Assembly: GCA_013215505.1 (NCBI GenBank)
Contig: JABSQZ010000007.1
Location: 124,001 to 188,000, forward strand
From: Oceanospirillaceae bacterium
GTDB lineage: Bacteria; Pseudomonadota; Gammaproteobacteria; Pseudomonadales; Balneatricaceae
Reading direction: 5' to 3'
DNA length: 64,000 nucleotides
A program made the position numbers and the translations under genes. The first letter of the stretch is position 1, and each line of letters opens with the position of its first letter. Positions 18,610 to 26,567 of this stretch are shown one piece after another. The notes beneath the pieces were generated by a model. That model saw only the letters and a program-made list of their open reading frames with translations. It did not search any database and was not told the origin of the DNA.

Positions 18610-19850
18610 GATGGGTTCTCCCGACTAACCGCGCCAATGGCTCTAAACGCAGTAGGATCCTGGCCCATTGTCTGGTTAACGTTACTTACCAGCTTGAGAA
18701 CACGATTGCCAAGTGACCCGTCCTCACGTTCGTAAACTTCGGTGACAAAGTTATCAATAATACCGTTGCGGTTTTCATCGAGGCGCATAGTACCGCCGGT
18801 TGGAGTAACAAACTCCAGATTATTAAGGGAAGCGCGCAGGGCCTTATGTTGGTTTGATAAATCGCCATCTACTTGCTCTAAGCCAAGCAATACCGCTTTA
18901 CCGGCCATGTAATAGTGGTGCGCAAATATCGTCGGTGATGTCATCCCCTCTGGGAAGTTACTGAGATAAGATGCGGTAAACTCTTTCCACTCTTTACCCT
19001 CGTAATCACTGACCGTTGGAGTTCCAGCAGGTGCACCTATTAATAATTTTTTAAAGGGTCCTTTACTGTCTAAAATTGACTGATCTATGGTTATGGTGCC
19101 ACCAATAATAGGCTTATCACCACCGGCCTGATCATATTGAGTCAAGAAGTTGACTGCGTCAGCACCCCCTAGAGCAACAAAAATAGCATCCACATCATCG
19201 GGAATTGAATAGACAACTGATGAATAATCTTTAGTGCCAATCGGGGTCCAAAACTTCTTCGGAACACGGCCACCAGCAGCACAGTATTCAGACATAAAAC
19301 CTAAAACTTGTGTATATGGAAAAGAGTAATCCTCAGCGACAACCGCCACTTTTTTGTAACCTAATTCTTCAAACGCATAAGTTCCAACACCGGCCATCCA
19401 CTGAGCACCATCACCGCCAAATCGGAAAAAATTATCAGAGCCTTCTCGAAAGGTCGCATCCTGTGCTGCCGATGAGCCGTTGACAAAAGTGACCCCTTTG
19501 TTACCCTTTGATAAATCGCGCAGTGCAATGCCTTCTGACCCCGATAAAGGACCAATAATAATATCGACGTTATCATGATCTATTAACTTTCTCGCCGCAT
19601 TTACGGCTGAATCGGGACTGGCATCTGATGACATGACGATAATTTCTACGTCCATTCCGGCCACTTTGCCACCCGCTTCTTTAAACGCCAGTTCTGCACC
19701 GCGTACACCGTCTTGGCCTAATGAGGCGAAAGCACCTTCTAATATCGATATCACACCAATTTTAATTTTATCGGCTGCTAATATGGGTTGTGATAGACAA
19801 GCGATAGCTACCGCACCGACCAGGATAATTTTTTTAAATTTCACAATCAT
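18600..19850 (-). CDS. Branched-chain-type ABC importer substrate-binding protein, LivJ/K-like
   Basis: The 416-residue protein has a Sec signal peptide of about 25 residues ending in ILAADK, then a type I periplasmic binding fold with the opening KIGVISILEGAFASLGQDGVRG region and the AARKLIDHDNVDIIIGPLSGSEG loop. It defines what the operon imports. Unusually it is placed between the permease and ATPase genes. Its start overlaps the livM stop by 17 bp. The ligand cannot be read from sequence; the SRPBCC and Tm-1-like neighbours suggest an organic acid or aromatic compound rather than an amino acid. Confidence 0.9.
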   Translation of the reverse strand: MIVKFKKIILVGAVAIACLSQPILAADKIKIGVISILEGAFASLGQDGVRGAELAFKEAGGKVAGMDVEIIVMSSDASPDSAVNAARKLIDHDNVDIIIGPLSGSEGIALRDLSKGNKGVTFVNGSSAAQDATFREGSDNFFRFGGDGAQWMAGVGTYAFEELGYKKVAVVAEDYSFPYTQVLGFMSEYCAAGGRVPKKFWTPIGTKDYSSVVYSIPDDVDAIFVALGGADAVNFLTQYDQAGGDKPIIGGTITIDQSILDSKGPFKKLLIGAPAGTPTVSDYEGKEWKEFTASYLSNFPEGMTSPTIFAHHYYMAGKAVLLGLEQVDGDLSNQHKALRASLNNLEFVTPTGGTMRLDENRNGIIDNFVTEVYEREDGSLGNRVLKLVSNVNQTMGQDPTAFRAIGAVSRENPSCP

Positions 19851-20829
19851 TTTTTATTTTCCTTTTTATTGCATTATTATCATATTTTCTTATCCGTTTT
19901 TGAGCGGACAAGAAGCTTCCAAGTATCCCTTGCGGTGCCGCCATAACAATAAACAAAAGAACAAGTCCAATGATCATGTTAAAGCGGTCTCTGCTGAAGA
20001 GATCTATAACAAATGTATCAATCAAGACATAAGTGATAGCGCCAATGAATGCTCCCAGAGGATGTCGCATTCCTCCGATAACGGCGATGATTAACAAATC
20101 GATGGTGGGACCCAATCCGACAGAAAAGGATGAGATCCTCTCTTGCTGCCAGACGTTAAGAACCCCTGACATACCGGCGATAAACCCTGAAAATGCATAA
20201 GCGGCAATGATCACCGGCGTGGTGGGAATACCAATTGCGCGCACGCGCCGGGCAGCATCTTTAACCCCTTGCACAGCAAGTCCTAAGGGACTTGATGTGA
20301 ATTTGACTACTAAATACCCCGCCGCCGTGGCGCTTAGCAGTGTGGCGTAATAAAACACCAGCGAATCCTCTAGTGATACACCGAAGGCGACAGGGGCTGT
20401 TATCCCGGAGAAGCCGGTCCATCCATTGAAAATTGAATAATTCTGTCGAGTGAAGTAAAAAAATGCCATGCTGATCGCCAGGGTAATCATAATGGAATAA
20501 ATACCCACAGATTTCTTAGCGATCGCACCGACAAAAGCCCCTGCCAATGTTGAAAACAGCAATGCTAATGCCACTGCAAATAACCAAGGTAATTCAATAC
20601 CTAAACCTGTGGTATTGGGACTAAAATAGGCGATGGTATAACCGGCAACACCTGCAAGTGTAATCTGTGCAAACGAGACCACACCTAGGTAAGTGGTTAA
20701 GAACGTAAGGCTCAGTGCTGCAATGCCCAAAATAATAGATCGGGTCAATATTTGATTCAGCCAAAAATCCGAAATAAAAGCGGGCAAGATTATCAAAATG
20801 ACCACTATTAACAGTAGAGTGCGGCTCAT
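19834..20829 (-). CDS. livM: Branched-chain-type ABC importer permease, LivM-like
   Basis: The 331-residue protein has about nine hydrophobic segments, the YLGVVSFAQITLAGVAGY motif of LivM permeases and the GGMRHPLGAFIGA loop. Its ATG overlaps the livH stop as ATGA. The Liv-type permeases form a heterodimer that receives substrate from the binding protein. Confidence 0.9.
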   Translation of the reverse strand: MSRTLLLIVVILIILPAFISDFWLNQILTRSIILGIAALSLTFLTTYLGVVSFAQITLAGVAGYTIAYFSPNTTGLGIELPWLFAVALALLFSTLAGAFVGAIAKKSVGIYSIMITLAISMAFFYFTRQNYSIFNGWTGFSGITAPVAFGVSLEDSLVFYYATLLSATAAGYLVVKFTSSPLGLAVQGVKDAARRVRAIGIPTTPVIIAAYAFSGFIAGMSGVLNVWQQERISSFSVGLGPTIDLLIIAVIGGMRHPLGAFIGAITYVLIDTFVIDLFSRDRFNMIIGLVLLFIVMAAPQGILGSFLSAQKRIRKYDNNAIKRKIKNDCEI

Positions 20830-21692
20830 TGCTCTGCCCTCCCTAAAATACCTTGTGGTCGAAATGCTAAGACGGTCACCATAATTAAAAAGGTAAAAAC
20901 TACCCCGTAAGTAGGGGCGTAAGCTAAGCCATACTGCTCGGCCAAGCCTATTAACAACGCACCTAGCGCAGCTCCTCCCACGCTGCCCATACCACCTACG
21001 ATGACGACAACAAGAGAAGACAGCAGAAACTGAATATCCGTGCCTGGTGAAATAGAGAGCGCGCTGCCAAAGATAACTCCTGCCATACCCGCGAGCGCTG
21101 CACCCATAGCAAAAACAATAATAAATATTTTCTTAATCTCAAAACCTAGTGCTTGCAGCATTTCGCGATCATCTACACCGGCACGGATAATAATACCCAG
21201 TTTAGTCTTAGCAATGAGTAACCAGAGTAGTACACCGACAACTATTGCCATCCCTATTAGCGTCAGGCGAACCACGGAGTAACCAACATTTAACAACGGC
21301 AGTCTTATCCCCCCCTGTAACATCTCGGGAAGACTGATCTGATAGGTTAACCCTCCCCATGCCCAGAGTAAGAAATCAGCTAAAATTATTGAAATAGCGA
21401 TCGTTATCAATGTCTGACGTAGCTCGTCACCTTGATACCGTCCCAGTATAAATGCTTGTAGAAAAGCACCCACTAGTGCGCAAGAGAGACCCCCTGCTAT
21501 AATTCCCAGCACCCAAAACCCGGTCATTTCGACAACTTCATAACCAATATAGGCACCTAAGAGGAGCAGCACACCATGCGCCATGTTAACCGTTCTCATC
21601 AACCCAAAAATCAATGTAAAGCCACATGCAGTTATAAAATATAATGACGCCAGGGTTAGGCCATTAAGAAAAACAATAAAAAATAATTTCAT
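20826..21692 (-). CDS. livH: Branched-chain-type ABC importer permease, LivH-like
   Basis: The 288-residue permease opens with a hydrophobic helix and the LIFGLMRTVNMAHG motif that is diagnostic for LivH, and later has GGMGSVGGAALGALLIG. It is the first gene of the minus-strand operon. A strong ribosome binding site, GAGGTG, lies 5 bases before its ATG. Confidence 0.9.
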   Translation of the reverse strand: MKLFFIVFLNGLTLASLYFITACGFTLIFGLMRTVNMAHGVLLLLGAYIGYEVVEMTGFWVLGIIAGGLSCALVGAFLQAFILGRYQGDELRQTLITIAISIILADFLLWAWGGLTYQISLPEMLQGGIRLPLLNVGYSVVRLTLIGMAIVVGVLLWLLIAKTKLGIIIRAGVDDREMLQALGFEIKKIFIIVFAMGAALAGMAGVIFGSALSISPGTDIQFLLSSLVVVIVGGMGSVGGAALGALLIGLAEQYGLAYAPTYGVVFTFLIMVTVLAFRPQGILGRAEQ

Positions 21693-21795
21693 TTACACCT
21701 CTTTTTTCTCTATTGTTAAGGAATAAGGAGGTGATAAAAACCAAAACTACATTTAAAATTTAATGCTTAATATTCAATTAGATAACAAATACTCT

Positions 21796-21834
21796 GGAAA
21801 AATTTTCCGATTATTATAGGAAATAATCGGAAAA
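21796..21834. promoter_or_regulatory. Probable operator: perfect 13+13 bp inverted repeat between divergent units
   Basis: TTTTCCGATTATT at 21803-21815 and AATAATCGGAAAA at 21822-21834 form a perfect inverted repeat around a 6-base spacer. An overlapping smaller palindrome, GGAAAAATTTTCC, occupies 21796-21808. It is roughly midway between livH (start 21692) and the plus-strand regulator pair (start 21875), so it is the likely binding site of the AAA+ regulator. No convincing TGGC...TTGC (-24/-12) promoter was found next to it. Confidence 0.65.
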
Positions 21835-21874
21835 ATTCATTCCTGTTTCCGGTTTTTTCTGTATTGTATTCAAT

Positions 21875-22540
21875 ATGAAAATATTAACGATGGTTTCTCA
21901 TTGCAAAAATAACAGCTCCGATCAGATTTTATGTCCCATTTTAAAAGGACTAAATTCGGCACAATCCGATTGCGCTATTATTATCCCCGCAGGAAATGCC
22001 AATAGGCTTCTACTTACGGCGCTTGCAACTAAAAAGAATAGAGCGAATTGTCAAGTCGCCATTTTGTGCAACGATCCCTTTATAGATAGAGATAGTTTTT
22101 TTTTAGAACTGTATTCACTAGGGGTTAGAACGATCTCAAACTGGCCCTCCTCTATATTTCTAGAACAGAGTTTCAAAAAGGCCATGTCCAATATTGGTAT
22201 ACACCCTGAATCTGAATTTGAGTATCTTACCCAGGCCACCTCGGCAGGGTTAAGGCCGCAAGCATTTATACGATCACTCGATCAGGGCAGACAGGCAATT
22301 GAAAAAGGCATCAAAGATTTAATTATCCACCCAGGGTTAAACCAAAAACTCACACTGAAAGCACAAAATGCTGTTTTAGATTCTCTACAATTGATGATTG
22401 AAGCGTTTTTAAATATTGACCCTAACTTAAGCATCTACATTTATCAGCATTCACTAAAAGACCTAAATGCCTATCGCGAACGCTACTCAGGAAAAGTTTC
22501 ACCTATCAGTGGCTATGTAATTTATGGAAGTGTGGAATGA
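21875..22540 (+). CDS. Degenerate TIM-barrel-like protein coupled to the AAA+ regulator
   Basis: The 221-residue protein has no standard family name that I recognise. The stretch from about residue 90 to the end aligns by eye with the TIM-barrel proteins next door: NWPSSIFLEQSFKKAM against [16 protein letters not shown], then the FEYLTQATSAGLRPQAF segment against the corresponding helix and strand. The glycine-rich strand ends that mark the active site of the enzyme are not kept. Its stop overlaps the regulator start by 4 bp (ATGA), so the two are translationally coupled. It may be a non-catalytic partner of the sensor domain; this is inference. Confidence 0.65.
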   Translation: MKILTMVSHCKNNSSDQILCPILKGLNSAQSDCAIIIPAGNANRLLLTALATKKNRANCQVAILCNDPFIDRDSFFLELYSLGVRTISNWPSSIFLEQSFKKAMSNIGIHPESEFEYLTQATSAGLRPQAFIRSLDQGRQAIEKGIKDLIIHPGLNQKLTLKAQNAVLDSLQLMIEAFLNIDPNLSIYIYQHSLKDLNAYRERYSGKVSPISGYVIYGSVE

Positions 22541-24306
22541 AAAAGCTAATCGCTAGCAAAAAGTCATCGTTTAGTTTTGCCGCAGCTGTAGGTACCGGGA
22601 TGACCGCTAAAGCGGCAGAAAAAGGTGGGGCAGAGTTTTTATTACTGGTCAATGCGGGGCGTTTACGGATGCGTGGAGCCCCATCACTTAGCTGCTATCT
22701 GCCACTAGAGAACGTAAATACCTGGATTGCAAACATCGGCAAAACAGAAGTGTTAAACCGCTGTAAGATCCCCGTTTTAATGGGATGCAGTGTCGCTAAC
22801 CCCCAGGATAATATAAATGACATCATCACCTTAGCCAAAGAAAGCGGTTTTACAGGTGTCACCAATTTCCCTTCTGCTTGCTTAATAGACGGTGACATTA
22901 GAGAAGTGCTCGAATTGCAGAATATGGGATTTGAAAAAGAATGTGAACTGATAAAAGCCGCGTCGAAGCAGGGGCTGCAAACCTTAGCTTATGTGACAAA
23001 CAATGATGAGGCACTACAAATGGCGGCCGCTGGGGCTAGCAGGCTCTGCATTAATATTGGTTTCACAAACAGCTCCTCAGTAGAGCCCAGTAATTTGACT
23101 GTCGATAATACAGTAAAGATTATCGATCGCGCATTGCGCAATATTCCTGATCACATTGCTACTTATGTTGAGGGAGGGCCTATTACAACGCCAGAATCCG
23201 CTTTAGCCATTTGTAGTAAAAGTCGTGTTCAGGGGTATATCGCAGGCTCGACTATCGACCGGATCCCGCTGGAAGAGGCGATCATAAATATCGCTAAATC
23301 CTATAGGGTTATTAGTAACATAGAGAATATTGACAGTATCATCCAAGAGTCTTCATATATTTTTGGATCGTCGAAAAAAATGTTGCAGATAAAAAAAATG
23401 GTAGAACAGTTTGCTTCCCTTAACACACCTATTTTAATTACCGGTCCTAGTGGGTCTGGCAAAGATGCACTTGTTGAAGAAATCCACCAGCGCAGTGATA
23501 AACACCGTAATAAAATTATTCATGTTGATTGCTTGAACCTAGCGCTTGAAGGCGGACTAGAATTCTTGTTTGGCAGCGTTGCAGGTTATCAGGGTAAAGG
23601 TTCTGCCTCTAAAATCGGCGTTTTGGAATATGTTAATAATACCACGATATATTTTGACGAAATATCTGCACTTGATCACGAAACTCAATCAAAACTGATT
23701 AATTTTTTTGATACAGGTACCGTTCGGCGCTTAGGTGACGATAAACACCATCAAGTGAATTGCCGAATAATTTCATCCACCAGAGAACCCATTGATCAGT
23801 TATTAAAGAAAGGGGTACTTATAGAAGAGTTATACTATCGCCTAAGCGCATTATATATCTCTATCCCCGCATTAAATAAAAGAACCGAGGATATCCCCTT
23901 TCTGGCAAAAAAATTCATCGCAGATATAAAAAAAAGCCACTCGCAAAAAATTTCAAATTCTGGACTGAGCGCCCTTATGGAATATGACTGGCCAGGTAAT
24001 ATACGAGAATTTAAAAACGCTTTAACCAGAGCATGCTTATTAAATCATTCAAAAACATTAAAATCTTCAGATTTCAACTTTCTAAAAGAGCTGCTAATCA
24101 CTAACAGTATTGATGAAGCATCGGTAGTTCCTCTAAACGCCCCTGAGAAAAAATCACTTTCTGCACAGCCACTGACTGAAAAAGATTGGATCACTGAGAC
24201 CTTACAAAGGAATCGATTTAAAAGAGGACCTACCGCCACTGCACTGGGTATAACAACCAGAACGCTATATAGCAAAATAAAAAAGTATAATATTTATTCC
24301 CCCTAA
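22537..24306 (+). CDS. TIM-barrel sensor / AAA+ / Fis-HTH transcriptional regulator with degenerate GAFTGA loop
   Basis: The 589-residue protein has three parts. Residues 1-270 are a phosphoenolpyruvate-hydrolase-like TIM barrel, clearly paralogous to the operon enzyme (shared GTGMTAKAAEKGGAEFLLL-type opening, GVTNFPSACLIDGDIRE, YVEGGPITTPESA). Residues about 280-510 are an enhancer-binding AAA+ domain with Walker A GPSGSGKD, Walker B TIYFDEIS and LYYRLSALYISIPAL. The C-terminus is a Fis-type HTH (ALGITTRTLYSKIKKY). The loop that contacts sigma-54, normally GAFTGA, reads GYQGKG. The protein therefore probably senses the same ligand as the enzyme and controls the divergent operon, perhaps without sigma-54, as TyrR does. 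Confidence 0.88.
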   Translation: MKKLIASKKSSFSFAAAVGTGMTAKAAEKGGAEFLLLVNAGRLRMRGAPSLSCYLPLENVNTWIANIGKTEVLNRCKIPVLMGCSVANPQDNINDIITLAKESGFTGVTNFPSACLIDGDIREVLELQNMGFEKECELIKAASKQGLQTLAYVTNNDEALQMAAAGASRLCINIGFTNSSSVEPSNLTVDNTVKIIDRALRNIPDHIATYVEGGPITTPESALAICSKSRVQGYIAGSTIDRIPLEEAIINIAKSYRVISNIENIDSIIQESSYIFGSSKKMLQIKKMVEQFASLNTPILITGPSGSGKDALVEEIHQRSDKHRNKIIHVDCLNLALEGGLEFLFGSVAGYQGKGSASKIGVLEYVNNTTIYFDEISALDHETQSKLINFFDTGTVRRLGDDKHHQVNCRIISSTREPIDQLLKKGVLIEELYYRLSALYISIPALNKRTEDIPFLAKKFIADIKKSHSQKISNSGLSALMEYDWPGNIREFKNALTRACLLNHSKTLKSSDFNFLKELLITNSIDEASVVPLNAPEKKSLSAQPLTEKDWITETLQRNRFKRGPTATALGITTRTLYSKIKKYNIYSP

Positions 24307-24312
24307 ACCACT

Positions 24313-25150
24313 TCACCCTTTACGGCTTGGGTATACGGCATAAATATCCAAAGAGTTGCCCACACACCCATCTAACACCCGCACCAATTTCTTTTCTTTA
24401 AGTTGGTCCGCACATAAACAATCAGGCAACAGGGCAATGCCCATATGATCCACAGCCATCTGTAACAACACATTAAAATCGTCGCAGATAAAGGCGGCAT
24501 TGATATCCACGTATTTCTTTTGATTATCTACGGTTAGCTGCCAGCGCTGTTTTTGGACCGAGGCACTCATGAACAAACAGTATGTTGGGCTAGATCATCC
24601 GGGGTTTTTAAGGTTTTTTTGGACTGACTCTTGGTTAAATATTGCGGACTGGCATACAAGTGCAATTTCACCGAGCACAACCTTTTGGAAATTAAATTTG
24701 AATCCGGCGATGGCCCTACCCGAATGGTCAAATCAAAGCCTTCTTCTATGAGACAGATGCGCCGATTACTTAATATTAAGTCCAGCTTCAGCTGAGGGAA
24801 AGACTCATAAAACCCTGCCAAGCGAGCTGCTAACAAGGCTTGCCCCACAGTCACCGAAGCACACACCTTTAACCAGCCCTTGGGCACCGCTGCCATAGCT
24901 TCAACACAGCCTTGGGCGTTGGTCATTTCTTCATGAATGCGGGCACAGTGTTCGTAAGAAATTTGCCAATTTCGCTGAGACGCAGCGAGCGTGTGGTGCG
25001 TACTAGCAACAACACCCCCAGCTGTTCTTCCAAACGGCTCACCTTGCGGCTGATGTTGGACTTGGGCAGGCCGATACTGTTAGCAGCCTTAGTAAAACTG
25101 CCATGTTCCACCACAGTGCGAAAAACCATCATGTCATTTAGATCGGGCAT
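24313..25150 (-). pseudogene. LysR-family regulator broken by two frameshifts
   Basis: Three overlapping reading frames together make one LysR protein. The N-terminal HTH is at 25150-24923 (MPDLNDMMVFRTVVEHGSF region), the middle effector domain up to 24567 and the C-terminus at 24576-24313. Near 24955-24965 the frame of LSEIGKF must shift to reach YEHCARIHEE. Near 24590 the frame of DLAQH must shift to reach CLFMSASVQKQ. Each is consistent with one lost base. It is divergent from the pirin gene, the usual layout of such LysR genes. Either a recent pseudogene or two sequencing errors. Confidence 0.85.
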
Positions 25151-25262
25151 TGTTACTCCAGATGGAACGTTAAGTTACTCATGCGAGTATTTATCGCATA
25201 TCAGGTTACAAATATACTGTTTTAAAATCAATACAGCACATATATAAATTCAGGAGCACAGT

Positions 25263-25943
25263 GTGGAAACTTTAAAATTTGATGACCTAACCCAAGGTGG
25301 CTTTGCCGGGCTTATTGAGCGCCGTTTTGTCATGGACCAAAGGGTCTTTGGCAGCTCCAAAAAACCTGGGGTATTTGACGGCATAGGCAATTTTGTTTAC
25401 CTGGCCGATGCCAACTTCTTACCCAAGGGTGAGACCGGTATGCACAGTCACAAGGAAATAGACGTGATCTCTGTGATGGTAGATGGCCGCGTGAGCCATG
25501 CAGGTTCGCTGGAACACGGCCAAAGCCTGCAATCAGGGGCTGCTCAGGTCCAACGGGCCGGTGCACAAGGGTTTAAACACAACGAAATTAACCCCGATGA
25601 TACAGAAAACAACATGATCCAACTCTGGGTAATGCCGGATGAAGCCGGCGAGGCTGCTGGTTATAAGATGTATGAACCCAAGCAGGGAGAGGTTACCCAT
25701 ATTTACGGTGGTCCCAAGGGACAGGATGATACCTTTTATGGTGGTACTTCCATAAGCGTGGCTAATCCCGACGCCGGGCAAACCATTGAGCAGGAGGGCA
25801 AAGTTATGGCTTACCTCACTCGCGGCAAAGGCACCATCAATGGTGAGGCGGTGAATGGTCGTACTTTGGTGCGCAGCGACAGCGGTGTAAAGTTTATACC
25901 AGAAGAAGACAGTCAGCTTATTTTAATTTACTTAACGCAATAA
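25263..25943 (+). CDS. Pirin-family protein (quercetinase-like bicupin)
   Basis: The 226-residue bicupin begins with GTG. The pirin metal site is visible in the first cupin: the MHSHKEIDV segment supplies two histidines and a glutamate, with GRVSHAGS following. Pirins bind Fe(II); some bacterial members oxidise quercetin. It lies divergent from the broken LysR gene and 24 bp before a small membrane-protein gene, a common LysR-pirin pairing. A GGAGCAC ribosome-binding-like stretch precedes the start. Confidence 0.9.
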   Translation: METLKFDDLTQGGFAGLIERRFVMDQRVFGSSKKPGVFDGIGNFVYLADANFLPKGETGMHSHKEIDVISVMVDGRVSHAGSLEHGQSLQSGAAQVQRAGAQGFKHNEINPDDTENNMIQLWVMPDEAGEAAGYKMYEPKQGEVTHIYGGPKGQDDTFYGGTSISVANPDAGQTIEQEGKVMAYLTRGKGTINGEAVNGRTLVRSDSGVKFIPEEDSQLILIYLTQ

Positions 25944-25967
25944 TCATTAACCAGTAGGAGCAAGCCT

Positions 25968-26189
25968 ATGAACCAAGCGAATATAACGCCCCCTAGCAAG
26001 CATGTTATGGCCGTGCTGACCTTTCTGGCGCTGTTGCCGCTGGTGTATGTTATTCCACCTTGGGTGGCGGCACATATTAGTGATCACCATGGTTGGGTGA
26101 CGCAGATCTCAGTGGCCAGCATTGTGCCAATCATTACCTATGTGTTGTTGCCGGGCATGTTGCGACTGAGGGCCAAGCTGAAAGGCTGA
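25968..26189 (+). CDS. Small two-helix membrane protein
   Basis: The 73-residue protein has two hydrophobic segments (about residues 13-31 and 42-63) and a basic end. AGGAGCAAGCCT precedes its ATG. It follows pirin closely and is probably co-transcribed. I do not recognise a named family. Its 3' end abuts an IS1182 remnant on the other strand. Confidence 0.65.
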   Translation: MNQANITPPSKHVMAVLTFLALLPLVYVIPPWVAAHISDHHGWVTQISVASIVPIITYVLLPGMLRLRAKLKG

Positions 26190-26194
26190 ACATC

Positions 26195-26430
26195 CTTGGG
26201 CATATCCGCGCATCTGGGTCGCTTAGACATTTCTGTTTCGTTGGAGACTTTTCAATTTCAGATTCAATAACCTTTAGTCCTTCCATTTGTAATTTAAGAC
26301 GCTCGAGTTTGTCTTTTATTCCAGCAACTTTGATGAGAATGACCTGAGCCATCTTTGTCAGCGGCATCTAAATTCTTTAGATACCTATCAATGCTCTGCT
26401 CGGCTTTCTTAATCGTTAAAAGTCTGGCTT
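26195..26430 (-). mobile_element. IS1182-type transposase fragment
   Basis: Two frames on the minus strand together read a middle piece of an IS1182-family transposase: IKKAEQSIDRYLKNLDAAD, then after a frameshift near 26335 KVAGIKDKLERLKLQMEG and SDPDAR. The larger remnant at 32309-33300 has the matching KIKDKIAALNEEMQRLKE and LTDPDSR segments. Both ends of the gene are missing, so this is a dead fragment filling the gap between the small membrane protein and the GlpA-like gene. Confidence 0.7.
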
Positions 26431-26567
26431 ATATTTTCATTAAAGTCCCTGGATGCTTGTATCTACTTTTCGGAGGCCCTTTCGGAGGGTTTAAATGCCT
26501 GATGGATTGGTTGACATATGCCCGAACGGGCAATAGTATGGCTGAATGGTAATTTTAAGGTGGTGCA

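Noticed and set aside
21693-21874. Sigma-54 (-24/-12) promoter for the divergent operon
   Set aside because: No TGGC-N7/8-TTGC-type sequence was found on either strand of the intergenic region, in keeping with the degenerate GAFTGA loop.
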